A stretch of DNA of 64,000 nucleotides, taken from contig NZ_QJRY01000008.1 in NCBI RefSeq assembly GCF_003205195.1, forward strand, positions 24,190-88,189, read 5' to 3'. The notes below the pieces were generated by a model. That model worked only from the letters and a program-made list of their open reading frames with translations. It was not told the DNA's origin and did not search any database. The position numbers and the translations under genes are program-made. How positions within the stretch are numbered: the stretch's first letter is position 1; each line of letters starts with the position of its first letter. Source of the DNA: Peteryoungia wuzhouensis (GTDB lineage Bacteria; Pseudomonadota; Alphaproteobacteria; Rhizobiales; Rhizobiaceae). This document shows, piece by piece, positions 35,876-44,491 of this stretch.

Positions 35876-38800
35876 TCACACCAGTTCGACATCCAGCACG
35901 CCCGGCGTCGAGCGCATGGCAGCGGCGATTTCCGGCGAGATGCGGAAGCGCTCGGTGAGTTCGACCTCGATCTCGCGCTTGCCTTCGTCCTTGATGACGA
36001 TAAAGGACACCAAGCCATCGCCGCGGGCATTGAGGTGGGCAGCGACCGCGCGCAAGGGGCCGGAATCGCGGACATAGACGCGCATCGCTTTCTGCATGCG
36101 GATCGACTGCTCCTCCAGCGACTGTGCCGTCTGGATGCGCAGGCCGACACCTTCCGGACGCTCTTCGGCGGCGACCGTGATGACCAGCGATTTGCCGGAT
36201 TCGAGCAGGTCGCGATACTGGTTAAGCCCTTCTGAGAAGAGCACCGCTTCATACTGGCCGGAGGCATCCGAGAAGGTGACGATGCCCATCTTGTTGCCGG
36301 TGCGCGTTTTCCGCTCCTGCTTCGAGATCACGGTTCCGGCCAGACGCCCAGCTGTCGCCCCCTGTTTTACCGCGACCGAAAAATCGGCAAAGTTCTGGAC
36401 GCGCAGCTTGTCGAGCAGGCTGCGATAGGCATCCAGCGGGTGGGCCGAGAGATAAAATCCGAGCACCTGGAACTCGCGCATCAGCTTTTCCGAGGAGAGC
36501 CAGGGCGTATAGGGCGCAAAGGCGATCTGCTCCGGTCCGCTGGCGCCGCCTGAACCGAACATGTCGGACTGGCCGCTCACGGCATTTTCCTGGGCGCGCT
36601 GGGCATAACCCATGATGCGGTCGAGGCTGCCGATCAGTTCGGCACGGTCACGGCCGAAGCAGTCGAAGGCGCCGGCGGCGATCAGGCTTTCGAAGACGCG
36701 GCGGTTGATCTGCTTGGGGTCGATGCGCAAGCAGAAATCCTCGAGGCTTGCGAACGGCGTATCGCCGCGCACCTGGACGATGTGTTCAACGGCGTTTTCG
36801 CCGACGCCCTTGATGGCCGCCAGCGCGTAATAGATGCGGTTCGGGCCGGTCTGGAAATGGCGGTAGGAAGTCTGCACCGAGGGCGGCACCACTTCGATGC
36901 CAAGACGGCCGGCATCCTGGCGGAAGTCGACCAGCTTTTCGGTGTTGGCCATATCGAGCGTCATGGAGGCCGCCAGGAACTCGACCGGGTAATGCGCCTT
37001 CATATAGGCGGTCTGGTAGGAGACGATGGCATAGGCGGCGGCATGCGACTTGTTGAAGCCGTAGTTTGCGAACTTGGCGAGAAGTTCGAAGATGTTGTTG
37101 GCCTGCGGCTTGGAGACGCCATTCTTCATCGCGCCGTCGACGAAACGGGCCGACTGCTGGTCCATCTCGGCCTTGATCTTCTTACCCATGGCGCGGCGCA
37201 GAAGGTCGGCTTCGCCGAGCGAATAGCCTGAGAGCACCTGAGCGATCTGCATGACCTGCTCCTGGTAGACGATAACGCCCTGCGTTTCCTTCAGCAGATA
37301 GTCGATCTTGGGGTGGACGGAGGCCAGCTCCTCCTCGCCATGTTTGCGGGCATTGTAAACGGGGATGTTCTCCATCGGGCCCGGTCGATAGAGCGCCACG
37401 AGCGCGATGATGTCCTCGATGCAGTCGGGGCGCATGCCGATGAGGGCCTTGCGCATGCCGGCGCTTTCCACCTGGAACACGCCGACGGTTTCGCCGCGCG
37501 AGAGCATCTCGTAGGTGAGCGTGTCATCGAGCGGGATCGCCGCCAGATCCACCTTGTGGCCGCGCTGTTCGACGACGAAATCGACGGCGGTTTTGAGCAC
37601 CGTCAGCGTCTTTAGTCCAAGGAAGTCGAATTTGACCAGGCCGGCCTGTTCGACCCATTTCATGTTGAACTGGGTGACCGGCATATCGGAGCGCGGATCG
37701 CGATACATCGGCACCAGCTTGGACAGCGGACGGTCGCCGATGACGATACCGGCGGCGTGCGTCGAGGCGTGGCGGTAGAGACCTTCGATCTTCTGGGCAA
37801 TTTCGAGCAGACGCGCGACAACAGGCTCTTCGGCGGCTGCCTCCTGGAGCTTGGGTTCCTCCTCGATCGCCTTGGAGAGGGGCGTCGGGTTGGCCGGGTT
37901 GTTGGGCACAAGTTTGCAGATCTTGTCGACCTGCCCATAGGACATTTCCAACACACGGCCGACGTCGCGCAGAGCGGCCCGCGCCTGCAGCGATCCGAAG
38001 GTGATGATCTGTCCCACCTGCTCGCGGCCGTATTTCCGCTGCACATAACGAATGACCTCTTCGCGGCGCTCCTGGCAGAAGTCGATATCGAAGTCAGGCA
38101 TCGAGACGCGTTCCGGATTGAGGAAGCGTTCGAACAGCAGCGAGAAGCGCAAGGGGTCGACGTCGGTGATGGTCAGCGCGTAGGCGACCAGCGAACCCGC
38201 ACCCGAACCGCGGCCCGGACCGACCGGAATATCATGCTGCTTGGCCCACTTGATGAAGTCCGAAACGATGAGGAAGTAACCGGGGAACTTCATGCGCTCG
38301 ATGACCGAGAGCTCGAATTCCAGCCGTTCGCGATAGTCCTTCTCCTCGTAACCCGGCGCCATGCCCAAGGCGGCGAGACGATTGTCGAGACCCTCGATTG
38401 CCTGGCGGCGAAGCTCCAGCGCTTCCTCGCGTTCCGCCTCTTCCGGATCGTCGCTGCCGCCGGTGAACCGCGGCAGGATCGGTTTACGGGTGGAGAGCAC
38501 GAAAGAGCAGCGCCGGGCGATTTCGACCGTATTGTCCAGGGCCTCCGGCAGGTCGGAAAACAAGGCCTGCATTTCGGCACGGCTCTTGAGGTAATGGTCC
38601 GGCGTCAGGCGGAAGCGATCATCATTCGACACGATGGCGTTATGGGCAACCGCCATCAAGGCGTCATGGGCATCGTAGTCATCGCGCGCCGGGAAGAAGG
38701 CTTCGTTCGTTGCCACCAGCGGCAGGTCATGGTCGTATGCAAGCTGCACCATGCGGCGCTCGTGGCTGCGGTCGTAATTGCCGTGGCGCTGCAATTCGAC

Positions 38801-39376
38801 ATAGAGGCGATCACCGAAGAGATCCTTCAGGGTCAAAAGGCGCGCTTGTGCCTGCGTTGCATGCCCATCGCGCAGCGGGCGATCAACAGGCCCACCGCCT
38901 GCACCGGTTAGTGCAATCAGGCCCTCCGTGCCGCTTTCCCTCAGCCAGGAGACTTTGACATGCACCGGCTGGCCGGCATCGCCGCCGAGATAGGCGCGAC
39001 TGACGAGATCGACAAGACGCTCATAACCCGCAGCATCCGAGGCAAGCACGACGATGGCCGGCAGATCCGGCATATGGCCATTGCCGCCCCGTTTCTCACC
39101 GGTCGAGTCTTCCATGTCGATCGACAACTGGCAGCCGATGATGGGTTGTACGCCATCACCGATCGCCTTCTGGGAGAATTCGAGCGCGACAAAGAGATTA
39201 TTGGTGTCGGTAATCGCAATCGCCGGCTGGTCGTCGGAGACGGCCTTGCCAAGGATTTTTTTCAGCGGGAGCGCACCTTCGAGTAGAGAATAGGCCGAAT
39301 GCACCCGAAGATGCACGAAGCCCGGTCCCGTCAGCGATCCGGAAGGTGCGTCGATCCCGCTTGTGCTCTCGCCCAT
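35876..39376 (-). CDS. dnaE: DNA polymerase III subunit alpha
   Basis: This 1166-residue DnaE is the replicative polymerase. The PHP domain is at the start (FVHLRVHSAYSLLEGALPL, ITDTNNLFVALEF). The palm contains PVGPGRGSGAGSLVAYAL and the catalytic PDFDIDF (about residue 430), followed by the finger region with QEQVMQIAQVLSGYSLGEAD and FNKSHAAAYAIVSYQTAYMK. The tail carries helix-hairpin-helix and OB domains (AGRLAGTVISKQERKTRTGN). It is full length for the major alphaproteobacterial DnaE, unlike the shorter DnaE2. Three nearby ATGs compete: 39394, 39385 and 39376. The last has GAGGA nine bases upstream and is chosen. Confidence 0.97.
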   Translation of the reverse strand: MGESTSGIDAPSGSLTGPGFVHLRVHSAYSLLEGALPLKKILGKAVSDDQPAIAITDTNNLFVALEFSQKAIGDGVQPIIGCQLSIDMEDSTGEKRGGNGHMPDLPAIVVLASDAAGYERLVDLVSRAYLGGDAGQPVHVKVSWLRESGTEGLIALTGAGGGPVDRPLRDGHATQAQARLLTLKDLFGDRLYVELQRHGNYDRSHERRMVQLAYDHDLPLVATNEAFFPARDDYDAHDALMAVAHNAIVSNDDRFRLTPDHYLKSRAEMQALFSDLPEALDNTVEIARRCSFVLSTRKPILPRFTGGSDDPEEAEREEALELRRQAIEGLDNRLAALGMAPGYEEKDYRERLEFELSVIERMKFPGYFLIVSDFIKWAKQHDIPVGPGRGSGAGSLVAYALTITDVDPLRFSLLFERFLNPERVSMPDFDIDFCQERREEVIRYVQRKYGREQVGQIITFGSLQARAALRDVGRVLEMSYGQVDKICKLVPNNPANPTPLSKAIEEEPKLQEAAAEEPVVARLLEIAQKIEGLYRHASTHAAGIVIGDRPLSKLVPMYRDPRSDMPVTQFNMKWVEQAGLVKFDFLGLKTLTVLKTAVDFVVEQRGHKVDLAAIPLDDTLTYEMLSRGETVGVFQVESAGMRKALIGMRPDCIEDIIALVALYRPGPMENIPVYNARKHGEEELASVHPKIDYLLKETQGVIVYQEQVMQIAQVLSGYSLGEADLLRRAMGKKIKAEMDQQSARFVDGAMKNGVSKPQANNIFELLAKFANYGFNKSHAAAYAIVSYQTAYMKAHYPVEFLAASMTLDMANTEKLVDFRQDAGRLGIEVVPPSVQTSYRHFQTGPNRIYYALAAIKGVGENAVEHIVQVRGDTPFASLEDFCLRIDPKQINRRVFESLIAAGAFDCFGRDRAELIGSLDRIMGYAQRAQENAVSGQSDMFGSGGASGPEQIAFAPYTPWLSSEKLMREFQVLGFYLSAHPLDAYRSLLDKLRVQNFADFSVAVKQGATAGRLAGTVISKQERKTRTGNKMGIVTFSDASGQYEAVLFSEGLNQYRDLLESGKSLVITVAAEERPEGVGLRIQTAQSLEEQSIRMQKAMRVYVRDSGPLRAVAAHLNARGDGLVSFIVIKDEGKREIEVELTERFRISPEIAAAMRSTPGVLDVELV

Positions 39377-39490
39377 ACCGTCCATTCCTCGCATTACATT
39401 GAATCACCGAGATTTTCGATGTTCGCGTCTGCGAAGTCCAGTCACGTTTGTGGCGATCGGCAGGTGTCTACAGGTTTCGTCGATGCCCGC

Positions 39491-39577
39491 TCACAGAGCG
39501 AGCATCAGGAGGGTCATGCTGGCAACGAATACGGCCATGGAGGTGAATGCAGCAACGTCACGAATAATTTCGGTCAT
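39491..39577 (-). CDS. 28-residue single-span membrane peptide
   Basis: The reverse strand encodes a 28-residue peptide starting MTEIIRDVAAFTSM and ending with hydrophobic residues to MLAL. A perfect AGGAG lies six bases before the ATG, in an AT-rich upstream region with little other coding potential. The peptide has a short acidic/basic N-terminus and one hydrophobic segment long enough to cross the inner membrane. It lies between lolD and dnaE on the same strand. I do not recognise a named family. The quality of the ribosome-binding site and the membrane profile support a real small gene. Confidence 0.6.
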   Translation of the reverse strand: MTEIIRDVAAFTSMAVFVASMTLLMLAL

Positions 39578-39637
39578 GTCTGTCTCCTGTTTCCTCTATG
39601 TTTGTATTTTGTTCCCTTCTTGTTCTTCTGTCAACCC

Positions 39638-39681
39638 TAAAAAAGCCAAGGCACGCACGGGAACAAAATTCCCACTCGCGC
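39638..39681 (-). terminator. Probable terminator of the lolC-lolD unit
   Basis: After the lolD stop the reverse strand can fold a hairpin centred on GGGAA-TTTTG-TTCCC with a longer imperfect lower stem, followed after a few bases by a run of six T. It is a reasonable but imperfect intrinsic terminator. Confidence 0.5.
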
Positions 39682-39706
39682 AACGAAACCAAGGATGTAG
39701 AGTGGA

Positions 39707-40408
39707 TCAGGCCTGGATTTCGACGACCTTGCCGTCGATGAGCGTCACGCAACGATCCATGCGCCGCGCAATCTCGTGATTGTGGGTCGCGATCATCGCC
39801 GACAGGCCCGACTGGCGCACAAGCGCTTCGAGGGCGGAGAAGACATAGGACGCCGTCTCGGGATCGAGATTGCCGGTCGGCTCATCCGCGAGCAGGACAA
39901 GCGGTGCGTTGGCAACGGCGCGGGCAATCGCCACGCGCTGCTGCTCGCCGCCGGAAAGTTCGGCCGGACGATGATCGGCACGGTGGCCGACGCGCATATA
40001 GTCGAGCAACTGCTTGGCGCGCTCGGCCGCTTCCTTGCGGGTCAGGCCGGCGATCAACTGCGGCATCATCACATTCTCAAGCGCTGAGAATTCCGGCAGC
40101 AGGTGGTGGAACTGATAGACGAAGCCGACGGAGTTGCGGCGCATTGCGGTCCGCTGTTCGTCGGGCAGCTCCTGGCAGGCAACGCCCCCCAGTGTCACTT
40201 CGCCGGCATCCGGATGCTCCAGGAGACCCGCGACATGCAGAAGTGTCGACTTGCCCGTGCCCGAGGGAGCGACCAGCGCCACCGTCTCACCGGTGCGCAG
40301 GGTAAAATCAGCCCCCTTCAGGATCGAGAGCACGGTTTCGCCCTGACCGTAATGGCGGTCGATGCCGGTGAGAGACAGAACGATGTCGTTGGCCATCGGG
40401 ATCGGCAT
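39707..40408 (-). CDS. lolD: Lipoprotein-releasing ABC transporter ATP-binding protein
   Basis: This 233-residue ATPase of the Lol system powers release of outer-membrane lipoproteins from the inner membrane to LolA. Walker A is APSGTGKST (about residue 48), the signature is [14 protein letters not shown], Walker B is [16 protein letters not shown], and the H-loop is [10 protein letters not shown]. The LolD-type [20 protein letters not shown] start is present. It begins two bases after the lolC stop. Two starts are possible, 40408 and 40396; neither has an ideal Shine-Dalgarno and reinitiation from lolC is likely. Confidence 0.95.
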   Translation of the reverse strand: MPIPMANDIVLSLTGIDRHYGQGETVLSILKGADFTLRTGETVALVAPSGTGKSTLLHVAGLLEHPDAGEVTLGGVACQELPDEQRTAMRRNSVGFVYQFHHLLPEFSALENVMMPQLIAGLTRKEAAERAKQLLDYMRVGHRADHRPAELSGGEQQRVAIARAVANAPLVLLADEPTGNLDPETASYVFSALEALVRQSGLSAMIATHNHEIARRMDRCVTLIDGKVVEIQA

Positions 40409-40410
40409 CC

Positions 40411-41718
40411 TTATTCGTAACGCAGGGCCTGGACAGGATCCAGGCGCGAGGCCCGCCAGGCCGGGAAGATGGTCGCCATGAAGGACAGGCTGAGCGCCAT
40501 GACCACGACAGAGACCGTCTCGCTGACATTCATGTCGGCGGGCAGCTGGCTGAGGAAATAGAGTTCGGGGTCGAACAGAACGGTGCCCGAGATCCAGGAG
40601 AAGAACTGGCGGATGCTCTCGATGTTCAGACAGACGATGATGCCGAGCGCGACGCCGGCAAATGTGCCCGCTGTGCCGATGGCAGCGCCCGTCATGAAGA
40701 AGATGCGCATGATGGCGCCCGAGGTCGCCCCCATGGTACGCAGGATCGCGATGTCGCTCGCCTTGTCCTTCACCAGCATGATCAGGCCGGAGATGATGTT
40801 GAGAGCGGCGACGAGCACGATCAGTGTCAGGATCATGAACATGACGTTGCGCTCGACCTGCAGGGCCGAGAAGAAGGTCTGGTTGCGCTGGCGCCAGTCC
40901 GTGACGAAGATCTGCCGGCCAGCGGCCTGTTCGATCAGCGGCCGCAGCCGGTCGACGTCGTCGGGGTTGTCGATGAACAGTTCGATCGACTGAACGATGC
41001 CTTCGACGTTGAAATAGAGCTGCGCCTCTTCAAGCGGCATGTAGATGATCGAGGCATCATATTCCGACATGCCGATCTCGAAGATGCCGGAGACGGGATA
41101 GGATTTGACCCGCGGATTGACGCCAAGCGGCGTGATATCGCCTTCCGGGGAAACAAGCGTGATCGTATCGCCAGCCGACAGGCCGAGCTGTGCTGCCATG
41201 CGCGAGCCGATCAACACGCCCTGCCCTGCGGCAAAGCCGACCATGTCACCTTGGCGTATGTTCGAGGAGACAACGGAGAGCTTGGTGAGGTCATCGGGTC
41301 GAATGCCCCGGACCAGAGCGCCGCTGCCCGCCCCTTCGCGGCCGGAGGCCAGTGTCTGGCCCTCAACGAGCGGCAGCGCCATCTTGACGCCCTCGACAGC
41401 GCTGAAGCGCGTGGCCAGTTCGGCATAATCGGACAGCGGCTGATCGACCGGCTGGACGATCATGTGGCCGTTGATGCCGAGGATGCGCGAGACAAGCTCC
41501 GTCCGGAAGCCGTTCATGACAGCCATGACGATGATCAGCGTCGCGACGCCCAGCATGATGCCGATGAAGGAGAAACCGGCGATCACCGAGATGAAGGCTT
41601 CCTTTCGCCGGGCGCGCAGGTAGCGCCAGGCCACCATGCGTTCGAAACCGGAAAAGGCACGCGCAGGCAAACCCTTTTCGGATCCTGCCGTGTCGTTGCC
41701 AGCAGCCTTGCTCGCCAT
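40411..41718 (-). CDS. lolC: Lipoprotein-releasing ABC transporter permease LolC/LolE
   Basis: This 435-residue permease has the LolC/E architecture: one N-terminal membrane helix ([20 protein letters not shown] continuing into [11 protein letters not shown]), a large periplasmic MacB-like domain (about residues 65-280), and three C-terminal helices. The coupling-helix region is [18 protein letters not shown] at the end. Alphaproteobacteria normally use one LolC/E-like gene (a homodimer, LolF-like) instead of the LolC-LolE pair, and only one is seen here. The ATG at 41718 has AAGGAG five bases upstream. The gene follows proS by 48 bases on the same strand. Confidence 0.94.
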   Translation of the reverse strand: MASKAAGNDTAGSEKGLPARAFSGFERMVAWRYLRARRKEAFISVIAGFSFIGIMLGVATLIIVMAVMNGFRTELVSRILGINGHMIVQPVDQPLSDYAELATRFSAVEGVKMALPLVEGQTLASGREGAGSGALVRGIRPDDLTKLSVVSSNIRQGDMVGFAAGQGVLIGSRMAAQLGLSAGDTITLVSPEGDITPLGVNPRVKSYPVSGIFEIGMSEYDASIIYMPLEEAQLYFNVEGIVQSIELFIDNPDDVDRLRPLIEQAAGRQIFVTDWRQRNQTFFSALQVERNVMFMILTLIVLVAALNIISGLIMLVKDKASDIAILRTMGATSGAIMRIFFMTGAAIGTAGTFAGVALGIIVCLNIESIRQFFSWISGTVLFDPELYFLSQLPADMNVSETVSVVVMALSLSFMATIFPAWRASRLDPVQALRYE

Positions 41719-41766
41719 GGTCACTCCTTGCCCTCAGGTCAGTCCGACAGCGTCAAGCCGTCAAGG

Positions 41767-43089
41767 TCAGGCGGTCAGCTTGTTGATCGCCGCCTCGATC
41801 GTCATCGTCTCGCGGGCGCCGGTCTGGCGGTCCTTGAGTTCGATTTCGCCTGATGCCACGGAGCGCGGCCCGGCGATGATCTGGACGGGAACGCCGATGA
41901 GATCGGCGGTCGCGAACTTGGTCCCTGCCCGGTCGTCCGTGTCATCATAGAGCACGTCCTTTCCGGCAGCCTGCAGCGCTGCATAGAGCGTTTCGCAGGC
42001 CTTGTCGCAGGCCTCGTCGCCGGCCTTCATGTTGATCACCACGGCATCGAAGGGCGCGACGGAGGCCGGCCAGATGATTCCGTTGTCGTCATGCGAGGCT
42101 TCGATGATGGCGGGAACAAGGCGTGTCGGGCCAATGCCGTATGATCCCATGTGGACAAGGTGCTCCTTGCCGTCAGGACCTTGGACCTTGGCACCCATCG
42201 GCTCGGAATATTTCGTGCCGAAATAGAAGATATGGCCGACCTCGATGCCGCGGGCCGACAGACGATCGTTTTCGCCGATGGCGCCGAAGGCCGCTTCGTC
42301 ATGCATTTCCGACGTCGCCGCATAGACCGAGGTCCACTTGTCGAAGATCTTCTGCAGACCGGCGACATCGTCGAAATCAGTATCAACAGACGGAATGTCG
42401 AAATCGACGAAGCTCTTGTGGCAGAAGACCTCCGATTCACCCGTGTCGGCGAGAATGATGAATTCGTGGCTGTGATTGCCGCCGATCGGGCCGGTATCGG
42501 CGCGCATCGGGATCGCGCGCAGGCCAAGGCGATCGAAGGTGCGCAGGTAAGCGACGAACATCTTGTTGTAGGAATGGATCGCATCGGCCTGGGTCAGGTC
42601 GAAGGAATAGGCATCCTTCATCAGGAATTCGCGCGAGCGCATGGTGCCGAAGCGCGGGCGGATCTCGTCGCGGAACTTCAGCTGGATGTGGTAGAGATTG
42701 AGCGGCAGGCTCTTGTAGGACTTCACCGACGAGCGGAAGATGTCGGTGATCATTTCCTCATTGGTCGGGCCGTAGAGCATCGGACGGTCCTGGCGGTCCT
42801 TGATGCGCAGCATTTCCTTGCCGTAGTCCTCGTAGCGACCGCTTTCCTGCCAGAGCTCGGCCGACTGGAGGGTCGGCATGGAGAGCTCGATGGCGCCGGC
42901 GCGGTTCTGCTCTTCGCGGATGATCGCGTTCACCTTGTCGAGCACGCGCTTGCCGAGCGGCAGCCAGGAATAGATGCCCTGGCTCTGCTGGCGGATCATG
43001 CCCGTCCGCAACATCAGGCGGTGGGACACGATCTCCGCTTCCTTGGGGTTTTCCTTGAGGATCGGCATGAAGTAGCGCGACAGACGCAT
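41767..43089 (-). CDS. proS: Proline-tRNA ligase, short alphaproteobacterial type
   Basis: This 440-residue class II synthetase charges tRNA(Pro). Motif 1 is around [20 protein letters not shown], motif 2 around [20 protein letters not shown] and motif 3 around [17 protein letters not shown]; the anticodon-binding domain is the last ~100 residues. The ~180-residue YbaK-like editing insertion of Escherichia coli ProRS is missing, which explains the shorter length and is normal for Alphaproteobacteria. Editing of Ala-tRNA(Pro), if any, would need a separate protein. It starts the proS-lolC-lolD unit. The small RNA upstream is transcribed in the opposite direction. Confidence 0.97.
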   Translation of the reverse strand: MRLSRYFMPILKENPKEAEIVSHRLMLRTGMIRQQSQGIYSWLPLGKRVLDKVNAIIREEQNRAGAIELSMPTLQSAELWQESGRYEDYGKEMLRIKDRQDRPMLYGPTNEEMITDIFRSSVKSYKSLPLNLYHIQLKFRDEIRPRFGTMRSREFLMKDAYSFDLTQADAIHSYNKMFVAYLRTFDRLGLRAIPMRADTGPIGGNHSHEFIILADTGESEVFCHKSFVDFDIPSVDTDFDDVAGLQKIFDKWTSVYAATSEMHDEAAFGAIGENDRLSARGIEVGHIFYFGTKYSEPMGAKVQGPDGKEHLVHMGSYGIGPTRLVPAIIEASHDDNGIIWPASVAPFDAVVINMKAGDEACDKACETLYAALQAAGKDVLYDDTDDRAGTKFATADLIGVPVQIIAGPRSVASGEIELKDRQTGARETMTIEAAINKLTA

Positions 43090-43351
43090 AACGAATTCCA
43101 GACAGTTGACGATGCCGCGCGGCCGCGCGGAATCAGCGATTGAAGACGGATATCAGGATGCGTTCATAGCCGGTTGGACTCCAGAAGAAAACCCGCAAGC
43201 CGGAGACAGTCCAATCGCCCACAGGCAGGCGGCGTGCGCACCCTCAACGACCCGCAAGCACAGCGCAGACTGGCAATTCATGACGGAGATGCGACAGATT
43301 TGCACGCCCAAAATTTTTCCGTTTACTGTTACAATTCTGCAAGATTTGGGG

Positions 43352-43380
43352 GTGACAACGTCCATAGTTTGGGCTAGGTT
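43352..43380 (+). promoter_or_regulatory. Sigma-70-like promoter of the small RNA upstream of proS
   Basis: -35 GTGACA (43352-43357), a 17-base spacer and -10 TAGGTT (43375-43380) predict a start near 43387, about 145 bases before a perfect terminator. Confidence 0.6.
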
Positions 43381-43386
43381 CAGCCC

Positions 43387-43533
43387 ACAAAAGAGGCAAG
43401 GAGTTCAAATCTTTGCCATTCTCGCGGTCAAGTCTTGGGAGGATCAGATCTTAGGCGCGCTTTGTCGCAGCCCCTTAATTGGTGAAGGATCACGCGATAC
43501 TTGGAACAAGGTCTTTTGACCTTGTTTTTTTTT
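43387..43533 (+). ncRNA. Small RNA, probably alpha-r9 family
   Basis: This is a stand-alone transcription unit with no coding frame of note. It runs from a predicted start near 43387 to a perfect rho-independent terminator, an RNA of about 145 bases. It lies between proS and the DUF1467 gene. From memory, the alpha-r9 small RNA (Smr9C) of Sinorhizobium sits next to proS and is about 144-158 bases long, so locus and length both fit. I cannot check the sequence or structure against the family model. The exact 5' end is inferred from the promoter only. Confidence 0.65.
43505..43533 (+). terminator. Perfect intrinsic terminator of the small RNA
   Basis: AACAAGGTC-TTTT-GACCTTGTT followed by nine T: a nine-base perfect stem. 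It acts only on the + strand, where no protein gene ends, which is the main evidence for an RNA gene upstream. Confidence 0.92.
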
Positions 43534-43615
43534 GCCCTTCCGACAGGCATTCGCCTTCAGTCTGAGGACCGGCGAGCCGACACACTCTTCCTAGCTACCC
43601 TTCGACGTGTTTGGC

Positions 43616-43891
43616 TTATTGCTGGACAAGGCCCGGCACAAAAACCGGCAGATCCTTGAAACCCCATCCGAAGTAAGTCTCCGCCACATACCAGGCGCCA
43701 TAAATGGCGCCGGATACAAGCGTGGTCAGCAGCATAACGCGGCCGCCGCGGAAGCGGCTCGGAGCGCTTGCAACGGTGCCCGGCACCACGGACTGGTCCT
43801 CTTCCTGCGTGCGCATGCCGATCGGCAGGATGGCAAACAAAGTCAGCCACCAGATGACGAAATAGACGGCCAGGCCCGAAAGGAATGCCAT
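43616..43891 (-). CDS. DUF1467 family membrane protein
   Basis: This 91-residue protein has two membrane helices (LAVYFVIWWLTLFAILPIGM and VMLLTTLVSGAIYGAWYVAE) flanking a polar loop, with the DUF1467 features WWLTLFAILPIG and a C-terminal YFGWGFKDLP. The family is confined largely to Alphaproteobacteria and is often found beside mce and proS. Function unknown. It follows mce by 127 bases on the same strand. Confidence 0.88.
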   Translation of the reverse strand: MAFLSGLAVYFVIWWLTLFAILPIGMRTQEEDQSVVPGTVASAPSRFRGGRVMLLTTLVSGAIYGAWYVAETYFGWGFKDLPVFVPGLVQQ

Positions 43892-44018
43892 GGTACTTGC
43901 TCCACGTTCAGGCCGCGCGATGTCATGACCGGCGGCACGGACTTCCTATAAGCGCACAGACCATACCAGACAAAGGTCAAAGCGTCGCATGCGGGGAAAA
44001 CTGCAGGGTCCGGGTTGA

Positions 44019-44423
44019 TCAGACCTGTTCGAGTTCGATCAGCGTGCCGAAGAAATCCTTCGGGTGCAGAAAGAGAACCGGCTTGCCATGCGCGCCGATC
44101 TTCGGCTCGCCAGAGCCGAGAACACGGGCGCCCGTTGCCGACAACTGGTCGCGGGCAGCGAGGATATCCTCAACCTCATAGCAGATGTGATGCATGCCGC
44201 CGGAAGGGTTCTTGTCCAGGAAAGCGGCGATGGGAGACTCGGCACCGAGCGGCTCCAGCAGTTCGACCTTGGTATTCTCAAGCTCGACAAATACCACCGT
44301 CACGCCATGCTCCGGCAACGCCTGGGCCTGGGAGACATGGGCACCCAGCGTATCCCGATAGCTCGCCGTAGCTGCGGCGAGATCGGGGACGGCGATGGCG
44401 ATGTGATTGACGCGGCCCAGCAT
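44019..44423 (-). CDS. mce: Methylmalonyl-CoA epimerase
   Basis: This 134-residue VOC-fold enzyme interconverts the R and S forms of methylmalonyl-CoA, linking propionyl-CoA breakdown to succinyl-CoA. Metal ligands are visible as His in VNHIAIAVPDL, His in GMHHICYEVED and Glu in TLIELEQV, with the catalytic Glu region KVELLEPLG. The ATG at 44423 has GGAGG six bases upstream; an in-frame TTG two codons earlier is not preferred. It follows rnj by 68 bases on the same strand. Confidence 0.95.
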   Translation of the reverse strand: MLGRVNHIAIAVPDLAAATASYRDTLGAHVSQAQALPEHGVTVVFVELENTKVELLEPLGAESPIAAFLDKNPSGGMHHICYEVEDILAARDQLSATGARVLGSGEPKIGAHGKPVLFLHPKDFFGTLIELEQV

Positions 44424-44491
44424 GAGCAACCTCCGACAAGTCTTCAGGACAAACGTGGCGCCAGATTATGCGAAGCACCCGTTGCCGTCTG

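Noticed and set aside
43153..43365. A 70-codon reverse frame between proS and the small RNA
   Set aside because: No ribosome-binding site, no family, and it overlaps the promoter of the small RNA and the upstream region of proS.
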